Part shown: positions 13,558 through 27,360 of the stretch, piece after piece
Layout: every line of letters begins with the position of its first letter
Numbering within the stretch: the stretch's first letter is position 1
The notes under the pieces: model-generated
Told to the model about the DNA's origin: nothing
Database searches by the model: none
What the model saw: the letters and a program-made list of their open reading frames with translations, nothing else
Position numbers and translations under genes: made by a program
Source: Hyalella azteca
Lineage: Eukaryota > Arthropoda > Malacostraca > Amphipoda > Hyalellidae
DNA: 64,000 nucleotides
NCBI RefSeq assembly: GCF_000764305.2
Contig: NW_025945896.1
Location: forward strand, 1 to 64,000
Direction of reading: 5' to 3'

Positions 13558-14754
13558 TATATTGCGATAAAGGCCGAAATTCGCAGTGATTAAAGAATTT
13601 CTTCCAAACTACTGAACAGATTTGTACGAAATTTTGAATATACATTCCTAACTACCAAGCGGCTTTAAAAAATTTTCGATTTTACCTTCGATTGCGAGTT
13701 TTTTTTCATTTCACAGTCATTATTGATTTCACACTTCCTTATATTCGGCCCGTATCGCCGGATAATTTGTCGCTTAAATTCGTGGCGATCAAGAAATTTC
13801 TTCTAAGCTACTGAACAGATTTCAACGAAACTTTTGTATATAAATACCTAACCTCTCAACGGCGATGTTTAGCTCGCGACAATTTTTCTATTTTGCTTTC
13901 GTTTGCGAGTTGTACAGATATAGGAGGAACGACCTTCTTTTCTAACGGCCGGTTTAACCAAGAGCCGTTTACGTATGATCGTTTATCTAGCTAACGAAGG
14001 CAAAACGAAAAAATTGTAGCGAGCTAAACATCATCGTTGCTGTGGTTAGGTATTTAGATACTAAGTTTCGTTCAAATCCATTCAGTAGTTTTGGAAGGAA
14101 TTTTTTGATTACTGCGAATTTAAGCACGTATTGCTGTTTAAATCACGAATGAAGGTGAAATGGAAAAACTCGCAAACTAAGGCACAATCGAATACATTTT
14201 CATGAGCTAAACATTAACGTTCGGTAGTGAGGTTTGTAAATTCAAAATTTCGTTCGAATTTGCTCAATAGTTTGGAAAAAATTTCTTGATTACCCGTTAC
14301 TGTGAATTTCGGCCCGTATTGCCATATAACTATGGCAAAAACAAATGAAGGCAAAATAAAAAAAAATTCACGAGCTTAACATTACCGTTAGGTCCTAATG
14401 AATACGTGTACCAAGTTTCATCGAGTTAAGTTCATAAGTTAGAAAGGTATTACTTGAACATTGAATTGGAAATTGGCCGTGAGATGGGCCGCGAGTCCGG
14501 CCGTTAATTTGTTCGAGACGTAAACCCAGGAGAGGTTAAAAAAACAGATCTGGGTGAAATAAATCATCGCTGGGAGTCATGTGCTGCACATGTTGTGTAC
14601 AAATCTTCAAACAAATATTGGAACTTCTGACTTCGACTTTGAACTACCGCCCCTCTATCGCCTCCCAAACGCCCTCTTTTTCCTTACCGCCCCCCCCCCC
14701 AAAATCTCTCCACCGCCCTTAGGGGGGCGATATCGCCCACTTTGGGAACCACTC

Positions 14755-15878
14755 ATGTATACTGAGCGATTCTTAATTCTTTCATACAAGCTAAGATCAG
14801 CTTGTAAGAAATTGCCATTACCTTTATAGAATGATTGAATTTTTCACAAGTTTTTACCTAGAATTACTCCTGTCTAGTAATAATTGTCTCATGCTATTGT
14901 TGATTATACTAGAAGGAAAGTTCCTAACACTTGGAAGAAACGTTCCGTAGAATAGCTATGCTGAACTTTAATTTTCCCGTATCTGCTACAAAGTGCACGG
15001 GTAGTTTCTTCGGGATGAAATTTTACATTCATCTTCCGAAACCATTCGTCTACACTTAAGCACCGCCAATTAGCAGCCGACATTCCTGCATCTGGATCGG
15101 TGGCTAACATTTCTCAGATATTAATGTGTGGAAGATCTCCCAACAGTTCTAATTTGTGTTAGTTTATGGTTAGAAATTTCTCGCACATTAGGTTGCATCA
15201 TATAGTTGATAGTTTGCATTGTGAGCCTGACTGATTGAACAACATCGAATGAAAATCTGAATGAATTGCAGCTTCATTACAGTGTTCTCCATGAAATTTC
15301 AATAATTTCTGCAGAACACGATGTATTGCTTATCCTTCAACGAAGTAAGTGTAAAAATAGAATTGGTAAACTGTCCAAATTTTTCGGCCGTGTCGAAGAA
15401 ACCTCTCCTATGGTTCGTAAAGGATTGACAAATCTGGCGATTATATCGAAAAATTAGCGTATTACAGCATCGAGATTATTAATCCGAGAAATGTTAGCTG
15501 AAGTTTATAGTGCAATGCAGCCTACATCAAGGAGGCAATACTAGAGTTGTATACATATATTCGAATCTATTCAAATATATTATCTACGGGTAGTTACCGG
15601 GATATAGGCAAAAGGATAGGGTAAGAAAAAGATTTCTTATATTCCTCAGATTCCTCTTACCTTGTTTTTGGTATGCATGACGATCAAAATAACCAGGGCT
15701 AGAACTGCGTCATACGTTGATTAATTTATAAATTTTTCTAGCTTTAAACGATATCACTGAGACTCCATTCGTGTCATAATTTCTCGATTCAACTGAACTT
15801 CGACATTGCTAAGAGAGTCTAAATCCTTGCAACATTCTCAAGCTTTTATTTCGCTCATTACTTGTTATTTCTCTTCAG
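14755..15878. other. Intergenic DNA upstream of D1
   Basis: Holds the right hAT target duplication and otherwise AT-rich sequence. A segment at 15272-15344 has a 3' splice-site-like start and a strong donor (CGAA followed by GTAAGT), but its phase does not match the first recognised D1 exon. On the minus strand 14904-15110 is open for 68 codons with fairly protein-like composition and no recognised domain. The missing N-terminal exon or exons of D1 should be here or further left. Confidence 0.5.
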
Positions 15879-17405
15879 TGACCTCGCGGAAGAACAAATA
15901 ACAAGAATGATCAAGATGATTGACAAAAACATCAACGATATCAGCTTAGTTAAAGCTGTTGTACTCGAAAACAATTTAATGCTGAAAGATATTTCGAAAA
16001 AAGAGACAGTTGCGCCCTTTCCACGACCGACCTTCTGTCCTGCCAAGACTCTAGACGAGCTACAAACGCTAATGACTCGATCAGATTTGGTAAGTGTGCC
16101 ATATCAGACGATGGCTATATTGATATAAATTGTGATAGCTGAATAGCACTCGTAATACCCTATAGGGACCGGGAGTCGCTCCCTATGTATAAAACTGTAG
16201 GCTGTGTTGTGAATGATTTTACAATATTTAAATGTATATCAATTCTCCGATCGTTCATTCTCAATTTTTACACAACATTCATTTACGCGTACATCAGTAA
16301 TTCGATATCAGATTATGTGCCCAATTGATCAAATTAAATAACAAGATCAATTTTAAGGTGTTGATTATACTGGGCTTCGAGCCAAAGTGTATCTGTGTTA
16401 AATATGATTCAAATATTGTTGGAGGAAGTGCATCTCTGTTGTTAATTGAATTAACTATGTAAATAGAATGAACAAGTTCTTTAATTGCTTCTCAGATTCC
16501 AATTCTTGTAACGTCTAAGGATTCTACTCTAAACAAGACTGCTACCTCGATGTTGAAACTCCTATTGACGAGGGAACTTGCATTAGCCTTTTCAATGACC
16601 GGACTTGGCCTTCGACGACAACGAACGAAGATGAAATTTGATAACTCTCCATCGTGTCTTGCCATTGAACGTGAGACATTTTTACAAAAATCATTGCGTT
16701 TTTCTTATGGCTTTAATTGAGAATGTTACTTCTACTGACGAGAAATCACAGCTGCATCGTGAAAAATATGCCTGTTGTATATGTATAACATGTATATCAA
16801 GCAAAGCAATAATGTGTATAACAAAGTATATTATTAACAATTTAAATTTTTTCTTAGGAGCCCTGAGTCAAATACCAGACTACAGTCAGGTACCGCGATG
16901 CGAGGTGAAAACAGCAATTAGATTGGCACTGAAAGGTTAGTATAAATTTAGCCTGTTACATGTTTTCTGTCTCAAAATTGCCCAAGTATTTCCTTTTCCA
17001 TGTGATCCAGAACAATACAAATTGAATATTTTGCATATTGCAGTATTAATTAGGGCAATTTTATGTCTTACAGGAGCTATTGACTGGTCGGGACAACGAG
17101 GAAAGAGGAAAGACGCCACAGGGGCAGCCATAAATCTTAAGACTAATCAGGAAAATGCCCTAACTCCAAGTCGCCCAGAAGGATCGACAGCTCGCGTCTT
17201 AAACTCAAGCCATATCGCTGGCGAGGCTGTAGCTACTTCAAGCCGAACTGCAGTCAATCCAAGCCATACTCAGACAACTGGTTGGGATACGTTTGATGCT
17301 GGTCCATCGTGGTCCACGTCTGAAGAAATGCTTCTTGATGCTGGAAGTTTTGTACCACCAAGGGACGATGTGCATGATATGGTTGACAATTTTCCCCAAT
17401 TTTAG
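15879..17405 (+). CDS. D1: DUF4806-like protein, subtype I (N-terminal exon not found)
   Basis: Four exons: 15879-16089, 16496-16670, 16858-16935 and 17074-17405 (TAG), about 264 residues, all GT-AG. Exon 1 starts with a single base completing a codon. It encodes a helical segment (LVKAVVLENNLMLKDI) followed by FCPAKTLDELQTLM, the entry of the domain. Exon 2 (175 bp) encodes MLKLLLTRELALAFSMTGLG and then a basic stretch; exon 3 SQVPRCEVKTAIRLALKG; exon 4 GAIDWSGQRGKRK, then a Ser/Thr-rich tail. The order LxxL, MxxLLTxxLAxxFSMTG, a charged KF block and a final helix matches what I know of DUF4806, a domain of unknown function often multicopy in invertebrate genomes. It shares with D3 an intron between ALK-G and GA-I/T-DW. 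Confidence 0.77.
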
Positions 17406-20196
17406 TTTGTGTAATATGGAGTTACTTTGAAAGGTAAATTATTTTGCTGATGAATTTCATATGGGATCGTACTGTAAAATCTTAGTATACGTTTTATTTT
17501 GTTCGATTCGAAGATCCCCGCAACTTGGTTTGACTGCGACGCTTGGGTAATATGTTTAGCTGGATTTAATGTGAGCATTTTTCTTTGTAAACTCACGTTT
17601 AAAAATTTATCGAACTAAATTTTTTGTTAGTTTGTATATCGAGGGTTCAAAAAGAAATTTCTGGTAGCAGTTTCGAATTTCAAAACGATTTATTTTAATT
17701 TATGACGTCATATTCTCGGTATGAATTTGGTAAACCAGTATTAAAGCCAAATCTACCTAATAGATTGCTTTAGATCACGTTCTGATGATGCGGTACTTTA
17801 GTGTGGTGATGTGTGGGAGTGCAAGTTTTTATTTCAGCTAACGTATGTAATATCGTTCGGCGAATTAAGCAACTCCGTTAGCCTGTTATATGAAGTTTTC
17901 CGCAAATTTTTCGTTCTAAATAATTTCAGCATCAGTCACTTCTCATGTTTTGTCACACACGAGATGCAAATTTATGAGGCTATGATAAGGAATGGTATTT
18001 TTATTGCGATGACCGACATGACAGGCCATCGTACTCTGTATTGTTAATTTACTTGTTCCATACCGCAATTTCGTTCATTTTGTAAGCACAGATGAGGGCT
18101 CATACAATAAATTATAACGTTAATTGCCTCTTTATTTCTACACTTTTAATCTATATTGCTTCTGATACCCGACAAAATTATGTTCTCCGTAGCACCTGGT
18201 ATAGATAGGAAACTATCCATATCCTAATGAATGTCTTCTTATTGTTGTCTGTTCGTTGATTGAGAGATCGAAATCTCAGGTACCTAAATAGACGTACATA
18301 TGAAGCTTTGATTAGTCTCACATGCATGAAAGAACGTCTTATTCCATTCATATCAGTTTATATAATAATGCATTGTTGCACGAAAGAAATGCGTGTAGTG
18401 GCTAGGCAGACGATAGTTCTTCATCGACATAAGGTGCTACAGGGAACATTTAAAAAAATTAATTTCAAGAGGTGGCCATCGAAAGTATACATCCATGCGC
18501 CATGGATGCCGAAAGGTAGATTTTGATGAAAAAAATTTCATGGCAGAGTGTCCATTCCATCGGCAGGTAAATGGTGAAGCATAGGCCGGACAAGCCTTCA
18601 ATGTAAGACATTGGTTTGCGCCTTTATCCTTCAATAATTAATCAATCGGGGCTCCATCAATAATTTTTATTTGGGTGATATAGCTATATGCTGTCGGCAC
18701 GTTGCTGCAAATTTACCACCGTGATATTTTTGAAATGCTACACTGTGCGAACATAGCGACAACGTTAGGAACACTAGAAATTTCATAGATGCAATGAAGA
18801 AACGATGAACATTGAAGTTATATACATACAATGGGCTTTTTATGGGTGATTAGTGGTTTGTAGTACCAATTTTATGAACTAATTAGCGTTATGTGGCGCA
18901 ATTTGAAAAATAATTATTAAAAATGTTCATATGCGTTTGTACTGATGGATTGTCGAAATTCAGAAATAAAAATACAGCGATATATCACATGCGATAGTGC
19001 CTATTTTATAAAGATAATTGTGCGCGATGTGCAACTGTGTACATAGCGATGACGCCACGCAATCTTTATTCTAGAGTTGCAAAACACAAAAAATGTAGTT
19101 ATAGGACTGCACAGTTATTATTGCGTCCTCGTAATTCTGCTGTGCACACTCACGCCAAACAGTACAACGTTCCAGTGTCCGACAGTGACTAAGGTTTTAG
19201 CTTCTAGTTTAGGTGCTTTCGATCTCTGAATTTTAGAATCATTGTATATTTTCAAAGAGAGGCCTAGTTGTAATACAGCCTTTAGATCAAATCCACCGGA
19301 AATTGTGAATAGATAGATTTTCACCTTATTACTCTGTCTTTTGTTTGTAAATTTTAGCTTTAACTTCTGTATTTTTTATTTCTGAATTTAGACTGCATTA
19401 ACTTCTGATTGTATTTGTGTTCTAGATTTTTCAAACTGACGATGGAGCTGTACTCCGAAAAGTTTTCAATAGAGTGAATTTTTTATATGGTGAATTTTTA
19501 CGGAGTTTTTCTTTTATTTTTTTTTTGTGAATATGCGATTTAAGCAATCTAGTGACATTAATACTGCTGAATTGTGTGTAACATAACGCCCATTTTGAGC
19601 TGTATTACGCGGATCGATGGTAATAATGTGATCATAATGCACCTATTCTACACAAGTTGTTGAGGCTCACGAGCAAAGTTGATGCCAAGTCTATGTTGAT
19701 GTTAAGCTTCTGTGTTCGCGTTCGACCGCATGTCAGCTTAGTACTGGTCTTAGAAAAGCACGTATGACTCGGGTGTATTAGGTTGGCAGTTGAAACTCCG
19801 CTCAGCCTTATTCTATACGGTGGGTTTTTCGAAGAGTGTGTGATGAAGATTTTAAAGACTACTCTGAGGCTCATCCATCGGTATTCCCAATGTTACGACG
19901 AATGACGCTCAACCAGTTGACTTTCTCGTCGTATTAAGAAAACCTATAAACAAACATGATAAATATCATGTCTATCTGAAATATGCGCCACATAAGATAC
20001 ATTCTTAGCAACTGCCAATTAGTTCAGTGTAGAAAATATGGGGCCTGCAACTACATTCTGCTCCCATATATCTATCATTAGAAGGTTTAGAAGTCTCCTT
20101 TATTTTTGTGTTGTTTAGAAGATCAAGCCTCGAGAACCATTGATAATTGCAGATGGTAAAGAGAGCACTCTATCTGAATTATTGTTTCTTCAACAG
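17406..20196. other. Intergenic DNA between D1 and S2
   Basis: AT-rich, with a possible AATAAA signal near 18107 downstream of D1. A degenerate foldback-element arm lies at about 19435-19520. The remaining short open frames on both strands look random. The upstream exon that must supply two bases to the first S2 exon was not identified. Confidence 0.55.
19435..19520. repeat. Degenerate copy of foldback-element arm
   Basis: Contains GATGGAGCTGTACTCCGAAA, then TTTTCAATA and a TATGGTGAATTTT segment, matching the right arm of the element at 2821-2898. No matching opposite arm is evident nearby, so this looks like a solo or decayed copy. Confidence 0.55.
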
Positions 20197-23147
20197 AGCT
20201 GAGATGACAGAGGTGCCTGGCTCTGGTGAATCTTTGGGCTTATCAGAACACATCACCTTTCCTACAGTTTTTGAAAGTTTCCCTGGTTACACTAATTCTC
20301 GAAAAGCGAAGAAGTCACGCTACGCTCAGTACCACGATGAGGGTAATTGGGCTGACACATTTTTAATCGATGAAACAACATTACCCCCTAGCCTCAGAAA
20401 TGCACTTCATCAGCAGAAAGCTCTTCAAAAGGCGCACCTGACCCTCTTAATGGACCATCTATACCACGGAATTACCCGCTTTACTTTGTAAGTTTCATGT
20501 TGCTTGATCAGTCTGAATCAAGCCTTCGATAGCCACAATCGTCATTAACTATCCCGCTAGCTACAGGTTCCAGGCTTGTTTAAGCTTTGAAAAATATGTC
20601 ATTGATTAGCGGTTCAATAATTGTGAAATATTTTGTTGCTTTACAATTGTATTTGCCAAAAATAATAGTATGGGATTGTTTTTGGAGTGCAGAGTTTTTC
20701 ATTCGTTTTATTGCAACAAGCTTTTTCCCTTTCAGTTACCCCACTCCAAGTCAATACAAGTCCATCGCTATAAAAATTGTTGAAAAATATCCGTATTTGG
20801 TACCGCTTCCATTCGCAGAGTCGGTGGTGAGTTGAAGTGGATACTGGATTTTATTTAAACGACAAAAAACATCACTTATGAAAAATACAGTTTTTAAAGC
20901 ACTGAAATCATATTTATTTATTTACGACAGCAACATTGAATATGCATTGCTACTTATACATGTTTTAATTTAAAAAGTTGATGGAAGTCCTGTCGGAATT
21001 TTAATTTTTGAATTCGCTGCCAGATCTATTGGAGAACCCGCTTGTCTGAAAAACTGAGGAACACAAGAAAGCGGAGAGATCTTGAAGTACCAGCTGTTGA
21101 GGCCTACCGTAAACGAAGACAATCCATGATGGTCAAGACTGCAGAGCCTTCGGCTTCATCTCAAAATGAAAGTAGTGCAAGTCAGATCGACGATCATTTG
21201 AAGCGCACTCCTAAAAGTAAACAAACATTTGGCGTGGTAAATTGTCCAACTCTTGATTGTTCAGCGGATGACGATTCTGAAATGACGCAGCACAAAGAAG
21301 TCATGTTGAATGACTTCAAAAATAACGAGAACGATCGGCAGAAGATCAATGACCTAATGAACAAAACTTTTCCATACCGGCGCCGGCTTATTGTCACCGG
21401 CATGATCAATGTTCAGCAATTAAAGAACGATTTCCCGTATCTGTTTGATGAACAACAGGTTAGTTTGAATGAATTCTAAACAAAATTCCTTCTGTGAGAT
21501 TATATCATGATAGTCACTACAGTTGCAATCATTGCATCAATTAGAATTGTCTTATGCGGGAATATAAACTGAATATTTTTCCGTAGATTATTCTGGAATT
21601 CCGTCGTCTCACTGGATTGGATATTTTGGAAGTGATGACACAGAGGCTAATGGCCTATGCTCCTGCTATTCTACGCCTTGCGAAAGACGACATGGGTTTT
21701 ACGACTATACTGGACCCTCCTCCAAATGAGAAGTTGAAAGGTATTCACCGACTGGTTTAAGATCAGGTCAACCATTTATTTCATCTTGAAATGATCGGAA
21801 ATTACGTCATATTCAGTCAAGTTTTTAATTTTTGCGCTTTTATTAACGGATTGACTTGTAATTGTATAATTTTCATTGACTCCTGAAGCGGAGAAAATGC
21901 TGTCAAGAATGATGAAGAAACTCGTTAGCCACTGCTTATTCTTGGCATGCTGAAAATGAAAAAATGTATACTTCATCAATTTGTATTTGAATAGGGTGAA
22001 AATATAGTCTAATAGTGTTTCTAGCTTTGAATTTCAATACTCCTGCTATGGAATGAAATCATTCGGTATCAAATTGAATTGATCCATTATCATCACTTCA
22101 AATTCTTTACAGAGGGACGTTGCTGTCGAGCTATTTTTCATCTGCCTTCTCTACTAAAGGAAAGAAGTCAGCTTGGGTGCGCTATTCCAGCATCACCTGC
22201 TAACGATGTCAGTTGGACATAGGTCATCCGAGTCCTTTCTGTGTTTGCAATTAGAAAACTTTCTCGAGGTCAAGTTACAATTCTAGCTGATTACTATTGC
22301 TATTGTCGAAAGATTCTGCAATTAATATGGAGAGACAACTTCTGGATTTGATGAGTATTCCATCGTTTAGTATTTATAGTATTCAGGCAATTTTTTTTAT
22401 ATTGACTGTGAGATTACCTCACTACAAGTTAGCGAAGTAACGGACGTGAAAAGAGCTGATATATATTTGGGTCGGTAGAATAATGGAATCTATGGATATC
22501 CCTAAGTAATTGATATAATATGCGAAAAAGCCATTTTTAGTTAATGGGACAGCAAATTTCAATTGCAGGATCGTGCGCCCTATCTTTTGGTGGAATTTCC
22601 TTGGGCCTCCACACCCGGTGCAACCTCAGTTGATGGAAGTTATTCTGGCAGTTTTCCATTCGAGGGTCCTGCTATGAATGAACAAGATGCCGGTGCACTA
22701 CCTACCGCCAACTCCTCCGTTGATATTTCGCTGCATGATAGCGTTCTTTCTGCCGTCGCTCCGGTTCATTTTCTTGAAGACACTTCTGAGGAATCTTTTG
22801 CTGAATGGAAATCGACAGTTGACAAGGCACTTTCTTCTGCTTTCCCACCCGTTGAAAGAAGGCTTAATGACCATGTTTCAGCTATTGACACAACAATTCA
22901 AGTTGTAGCTGATAAAATTCATGTGTGTAGTACCAAAGGTCTTCTTAAAGGCGTAGTTCTCTGGCTTGCTCTCTACTACATACTGAACCGCTCTTACCCG
23001 TCATGCTATAAGAACACTTTAACTTTCTTGCAGAAAACAGTTCTAGGGGTCAAGGATTCTATTAAAACTCCTATGGCTGTAACTGCTCTGACCATCAAAT
23101 TGAACGATTTGCTAAATAAAGACTACACACAGCAAGTGATAAATTAA
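20197..23147 (+). CDS. S2: SAMD3-like family protein (N-terminal exon not found)
   Basis: Six exons with the same phases as S1: 20197-20487, 20736-20826, 21024-21458, 21587-21740, 22113-22207 and 22569-23147 (TAA), about 547 residues. Conserved landmarks: WADTFLID; YPTPSQYKSI in exon 2; IYWRTRLSEKLRN and a Lys/Arg-rich stretch in exon 3; FPYRRRLIV before FPYLF; LEFRRLT in exon 4; and the C-terminal block LALYYILNRSYPSCYKN. Its last exon is nearly twice as long as in S1 and S3 because about 90 extra residues, acidic and Ser/Thr-rich, precede the C-terminal block. Exon 5 ends at GAT before GTCAGT, the only donor that keeps phase 0. A start of the first exon at 20154 (acceptor TTGCAG) is also possible. 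Function unknown. Confidence 0.78.
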
Positions 23148-26100
23148 TTGCAAATGCGTTACTTTTTACTTATCGCCTTCTAAACAACAAAGAGACCGTA
23201 TTTGTGGAATCAAAGATTGAATTTTTATTCCTATCCTAATGACTAGAAGCTATTCTGTAATAATTAAGTGACGATGATGGATTTAATTATCTTCCCTGTT
23301 TCATTTCTGAGGCCATACTTTCAAAACTCGCTAAGTAAACGTAAGTACCTACGCTCCATTTTCTTGTCTATGATTGGTGGATTTTGCTTGCAAGGCCGTC
23401 AATGATTGGCTGATGAACTTACGATATCTTAACTTTTTTTGAAAGTATGGACCCTGGTGTTCAAGTTCGCTTCTCGTGGCTCCAATATTATTATTCACTA
23501 AGTATTTTATCATAAATATGGCATTAGACATTTTAAAAAGGTGCAAAATTTAAATCTAAGCTACATGTCGGTCACTGCCCCTTAATTTTATGCTTAAGTA
23601 TTCCCATACTTACGTAGTGCAGGAAAAAATGTTCTCGACAAGATAATACTCGGGCCTATTCTAAACTTTAAGATGAGGTCGACTTATAATATTTGCTTAT
23701 TCGTTATTTAGTGCATGCCTAGCGTTCTTCGTATTCATCATTGACCTGCTGTAAGTTCATCGTAATATTGTGTATTGTCATATGCTGCGTGAAATTAGGG
23801 GAGATGCATCCAACAATAAAACTTTCGACGACTCTACAATATTTAACATAATTTGCATCTTCTTCATGATTGATTTGTCATGAAAACTGGAACAGCGTTA
23901 TTCTTACACGTTGTGTTTACGTCGCAACATTGAATTTATTTTTTAAGGCCATAGCTTCAGCGTTTACATCATTGTAGGTCGTGTTGCTTTCCGAATTGGT
24001 TTTAAAATTGAGAAATGTCGGATTGCAGCGTATAATTATTTTTGGGGGGCTTGTCGTCGCTTTGTCTTTCGACTAATTACTTTCAAATGGTGTTGCAACA
24101 AGATCCATTTGAATAAGTTATTGAATGTTCACCCACAGAGAATATTCCCCCTAATTATTAGAATTGCATTAAAAGCAGTATGACTGTAAATATGTCACAG
24201 GAAGCTTTGAGAAATTATTTACGTAATTAACCGCTCCGTTGTATACTGAAGGCTACTTTGAGTAACCTGAAATCTCATTTCGTAACTCCATTCCCTGAGA
24301 TCGTTGTTGTATTTCTATTCTCATGATGTTGTATTTCTATTCTACTCTATTTAGCAATAGCTATTTCCCTACTTAAATTTCGTAAATATTAGTTATTTTA
24401 CTAGTCTCTATTTTGAAAAATGTAGTGAAATTATAAACTTTCGAATCTTCAATGTGTTGATTATCTCGTAATTTTTATCGCTTGCTTCAAACTGTTATTA
24501 ACATAGTTTTTGCTGCACATCACGAATTAAAATGGTTTTTAAACAAGTTTTTAAATGAATTTTCAGGTAGGGTATGTTCAGCGAGCCACATTAACGTAGG
24601 AGGGTGCATTTTTGGTTCAGTAAAGAGCAAATTTTTGTCTAAATATTAACATTATGGTTGAAAGAACAAGGTAGTAGATTTATCATCTTCGTTATTTAGA
24701 TTCTTACGTAGTTCCAGCGATCTGAGAGCGACATTGAAATTTAGTTAAAATAAACCCATGGTTACTTTTTGACGATTTTTTTTTCTGAAAAAAGTGATTT
24801 TCGGGTAAACGATGAGTGCAACAGTTGTAGGTAGCGTTCTACGTTGGAATATACTTGTGTAAATATTTACTTAATAATGAACAACAATCTCGAGGTTATA
24901 GAGATATGTTTATGGTGGTACATCGATTTTAAAATAACGCTGAACTGTAGTAAAAATTAAGAATCATGTTTTTGGATGCCGAACTAACGTTTATGAAACG
25001 TGATTTTGAAGCAACAGTCAATGTTGGAGTGATGAACATTTTTTAGCGTTTACATGACTCGAATTTCAACTTGGAATAGTATTTGAAACTTGATTAAACT
25101 AACAAAAATAGAAAGTCAATCAGCTTTCGGCGGTTTATCAAAGGGTTTCGTATTTTTTTATATTCGACGCCATTTGATGTTGAAATACTAAAATCCGGAT
25201 TGCACTTGAAATCAACGTTTCAGTGTAAGATGTCGGGTGAGGGAGTGGATCTGTGAACATGCGATGGACGAATAGATGCTATCGCGGCAAGCGACCACCT
25301 GCTAGTGTATTGAACGAATAAGTGAATGTGTAATAAGACTGAATGTAAGTTGGCAAGCGTAATAAAGTTGCAAGAATTGAAAGCGACTTGCTGCGAGTGT
25401 GGTTTATCTTGAAAAGTTGCGCTACGCTCGACGTACTAGCAAAATAATTATGGGACTCGTAACAAGTGCGGAAAAGGATTGGGATGCCTCGATGAATGTC
25501 AGGTTTGGGTGAAAGGAAGTTCTGAATTGATTGTCATCATAGCAGCATAGCTTGTAATTGTTTTATTATTCACTTGTCATCGTAGCAGCATAGCTTCTAA
25601 TTATTTTATTACTCACTTAAGTTAGATATAAAAACTTTGTGCCACAAAACGTTGTAGAAGACTCAATTTTGGCTCATTCCTCCTTGGCTTCCGGGAAATG
25701 TTTTGGTTTTTGATAAGGTCGTTTTCAATAAATATTCGCAAGCATTGATTCTCTTTGATTAATCATTCGTGTACCACGTGCCGAGTGGAACGTTTGAATT
25801 GAGAACCGTAAAGTGGAATTCAGTTATCCCACAAACTAATCACTGCTGACGTGTTCAGGGCGACTCGGATTAGGATGATCTCATAAAGTGAAATTGAAGG
25901 GAAATAAGCGTGATGTATTTCAGACAAACCCATAACTTGCCTAGTGAATTATTCATTAGAAGAATTTTCGCATTTGAGAGTTTTTGAGTCAGGTTTGGTG
26001 GTCGTGCCATGAACAAATGAGTTGTGTAAATTCTTACGAATTGGTTCTCTTGCGATGCGCCATGTGAAAACTTGCCGGATTGCGTTAAGATTTTATTGAG

Positions 26101-27360
26101 TATATTTTTATGTTAAGTCTTCGAGGCAAATATCCTCGCTATTGACTTTTATACATATTAGATTTTTTCTTTCCGAGTTTTCGCATCACTAACCAGATCT
26201 TAATAGCCCACGTTTTTTATTATACTTGCAAGTTGTATCTTCAAGTTGAGTGTAGAGCCTGGGGGTTGGTCCGGAGTTGAATTTCGTCCCTCTTAGGTTA
26301 GATATGTACAATTTATTGGCTTGAGGTGCACACCATACAGCTCTTTTAGACTTGCATGCGCATTTGGTATTTGAATCACGAGCTCACAATTCAGATCGTA
26401 AAAATTTTTGGGAAGCTGTGTATGGAGAACATTACGAAATTACGAAAGAATGGCTATGTGACATGCGTCACCAAATTATTCCTTTGCGATTTACGGTAAG
26501 ATAGTTGATTTAAGTCGAATGCGTAAGTTATACTACTCATCAGATTTATCCATTTGACGATCCGTGAAACGGAGCTTTAAAAAAATAAAATGGCAGCCCG
26601 CTAATGCATTTTGAGACATGATTTTAGGTGTTCATTTAGAATTTTTTTGCGACCTGTGTCACATTGTGAACAACATTGGAGTTAAATGTGTAGTGTTCGT
26701 TCTTTTCACAATGATACATTCGACATGTATTCCTTGAAATATTTTTGAATTGGCTCTGTGTAGTGACGCGTGCTGCAGCACGAGAACAAGGCTATTTCTC
26801 TCATGATTTGGTTTGAATTCTCGTGAAGCTCTCATGTTCGATAGTACCTAGTTCACTATTTAAGAAACTAGCGTTAAAAGAACAGCTCCCCAATAAAATT
26901 TCGCGTTTTCAGATGGCACCTACATTTATAGGTGCTATACACATTTTATAGTGCGGCCAATTGTACAGATAGCACCTATTTTTCATGGGATTAGCGGGAT
27001 AGAGCAAACTTCACCTGATCTGAGACCTGAACGCGCGAGTACCGCAACATTCGGAATGAAAATATTTTGATGACAGGCGATTGGATGCAAACTTGTCTTC
27101 CTAATTATGCCAGTAACTTAACATCGGCATGATAAAAATCCTGATCGACACGCCCGAGAAGTGCCCCTGTGTAGGTTTAGGAACTAGTAGTGTTTGCGCT
27201 GAATTGTAGACCAAACTTGGTATGTGCATCATGAAAATCTCTATTCCAGAATTATTTCGACGTTGTGCTGTGGTTTAAGACTCGTGTCGCCACCTATGAC
27301 GTCTGGTATGAAGAGGTGTTAATAAACTCTAATATGGATCTAATAACTAATCTATGATAA
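23148..27360. other. Long intergenic spacer between S2 and the rDNA fragment
   Basis: No open frame above 65 codons and no recognisable exon. A 45-46 bp tandem duplication at about 25540-25620 contains CATAGCAGCATAGCTT twice. Otherwise unique AT-rich sequence. The segment 27290-27360 adjoins the 18S fragment but does not match conserved 18S as far as I can tell; it could be a divergent expansion segment or unrelated. Confidence 0.55.

Larger units (their letters stand above)
12433..14754. mobile_element. hAT-like non-autonomous transposon
   Basis: The left end CAGTGGTTCCCAAA is mirrored at the right end by TTTGGGAACCACTC (last base changed from the expected G). The element is flanked by an 8-bp target duplication, ATGTATAT at 12425-12432 and ATGTATAC at 14755-14762. 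An end of the form CAGTGGTTCYCAAA plus 8-bp duplications is typical of hAT transposons. The interior has no transposase. It consists of about six degenerate copies of a ~150-bp subrepeat containing CTACTGAACAGATTT: forward copies left of about 13920 and inverted copies right of it. A Tc1-like element is nested inside. A C-run at about 14690-14700 could be miscounted in assembly. Confidence 0.85.

Noticed and set aside
14904..15110. Minus-strand open frame of 68 codons with protein-like composition
   Set aside because: No recognised domain, no convincing splice context, and it stands alone beside a transposon.
15272..15344. Possible D1 upstream exon with a strong GTAAGT donor
   Set aside because: Its only open frame ends one base into a codon, which does not fit the entry phase of the exon at 15879.
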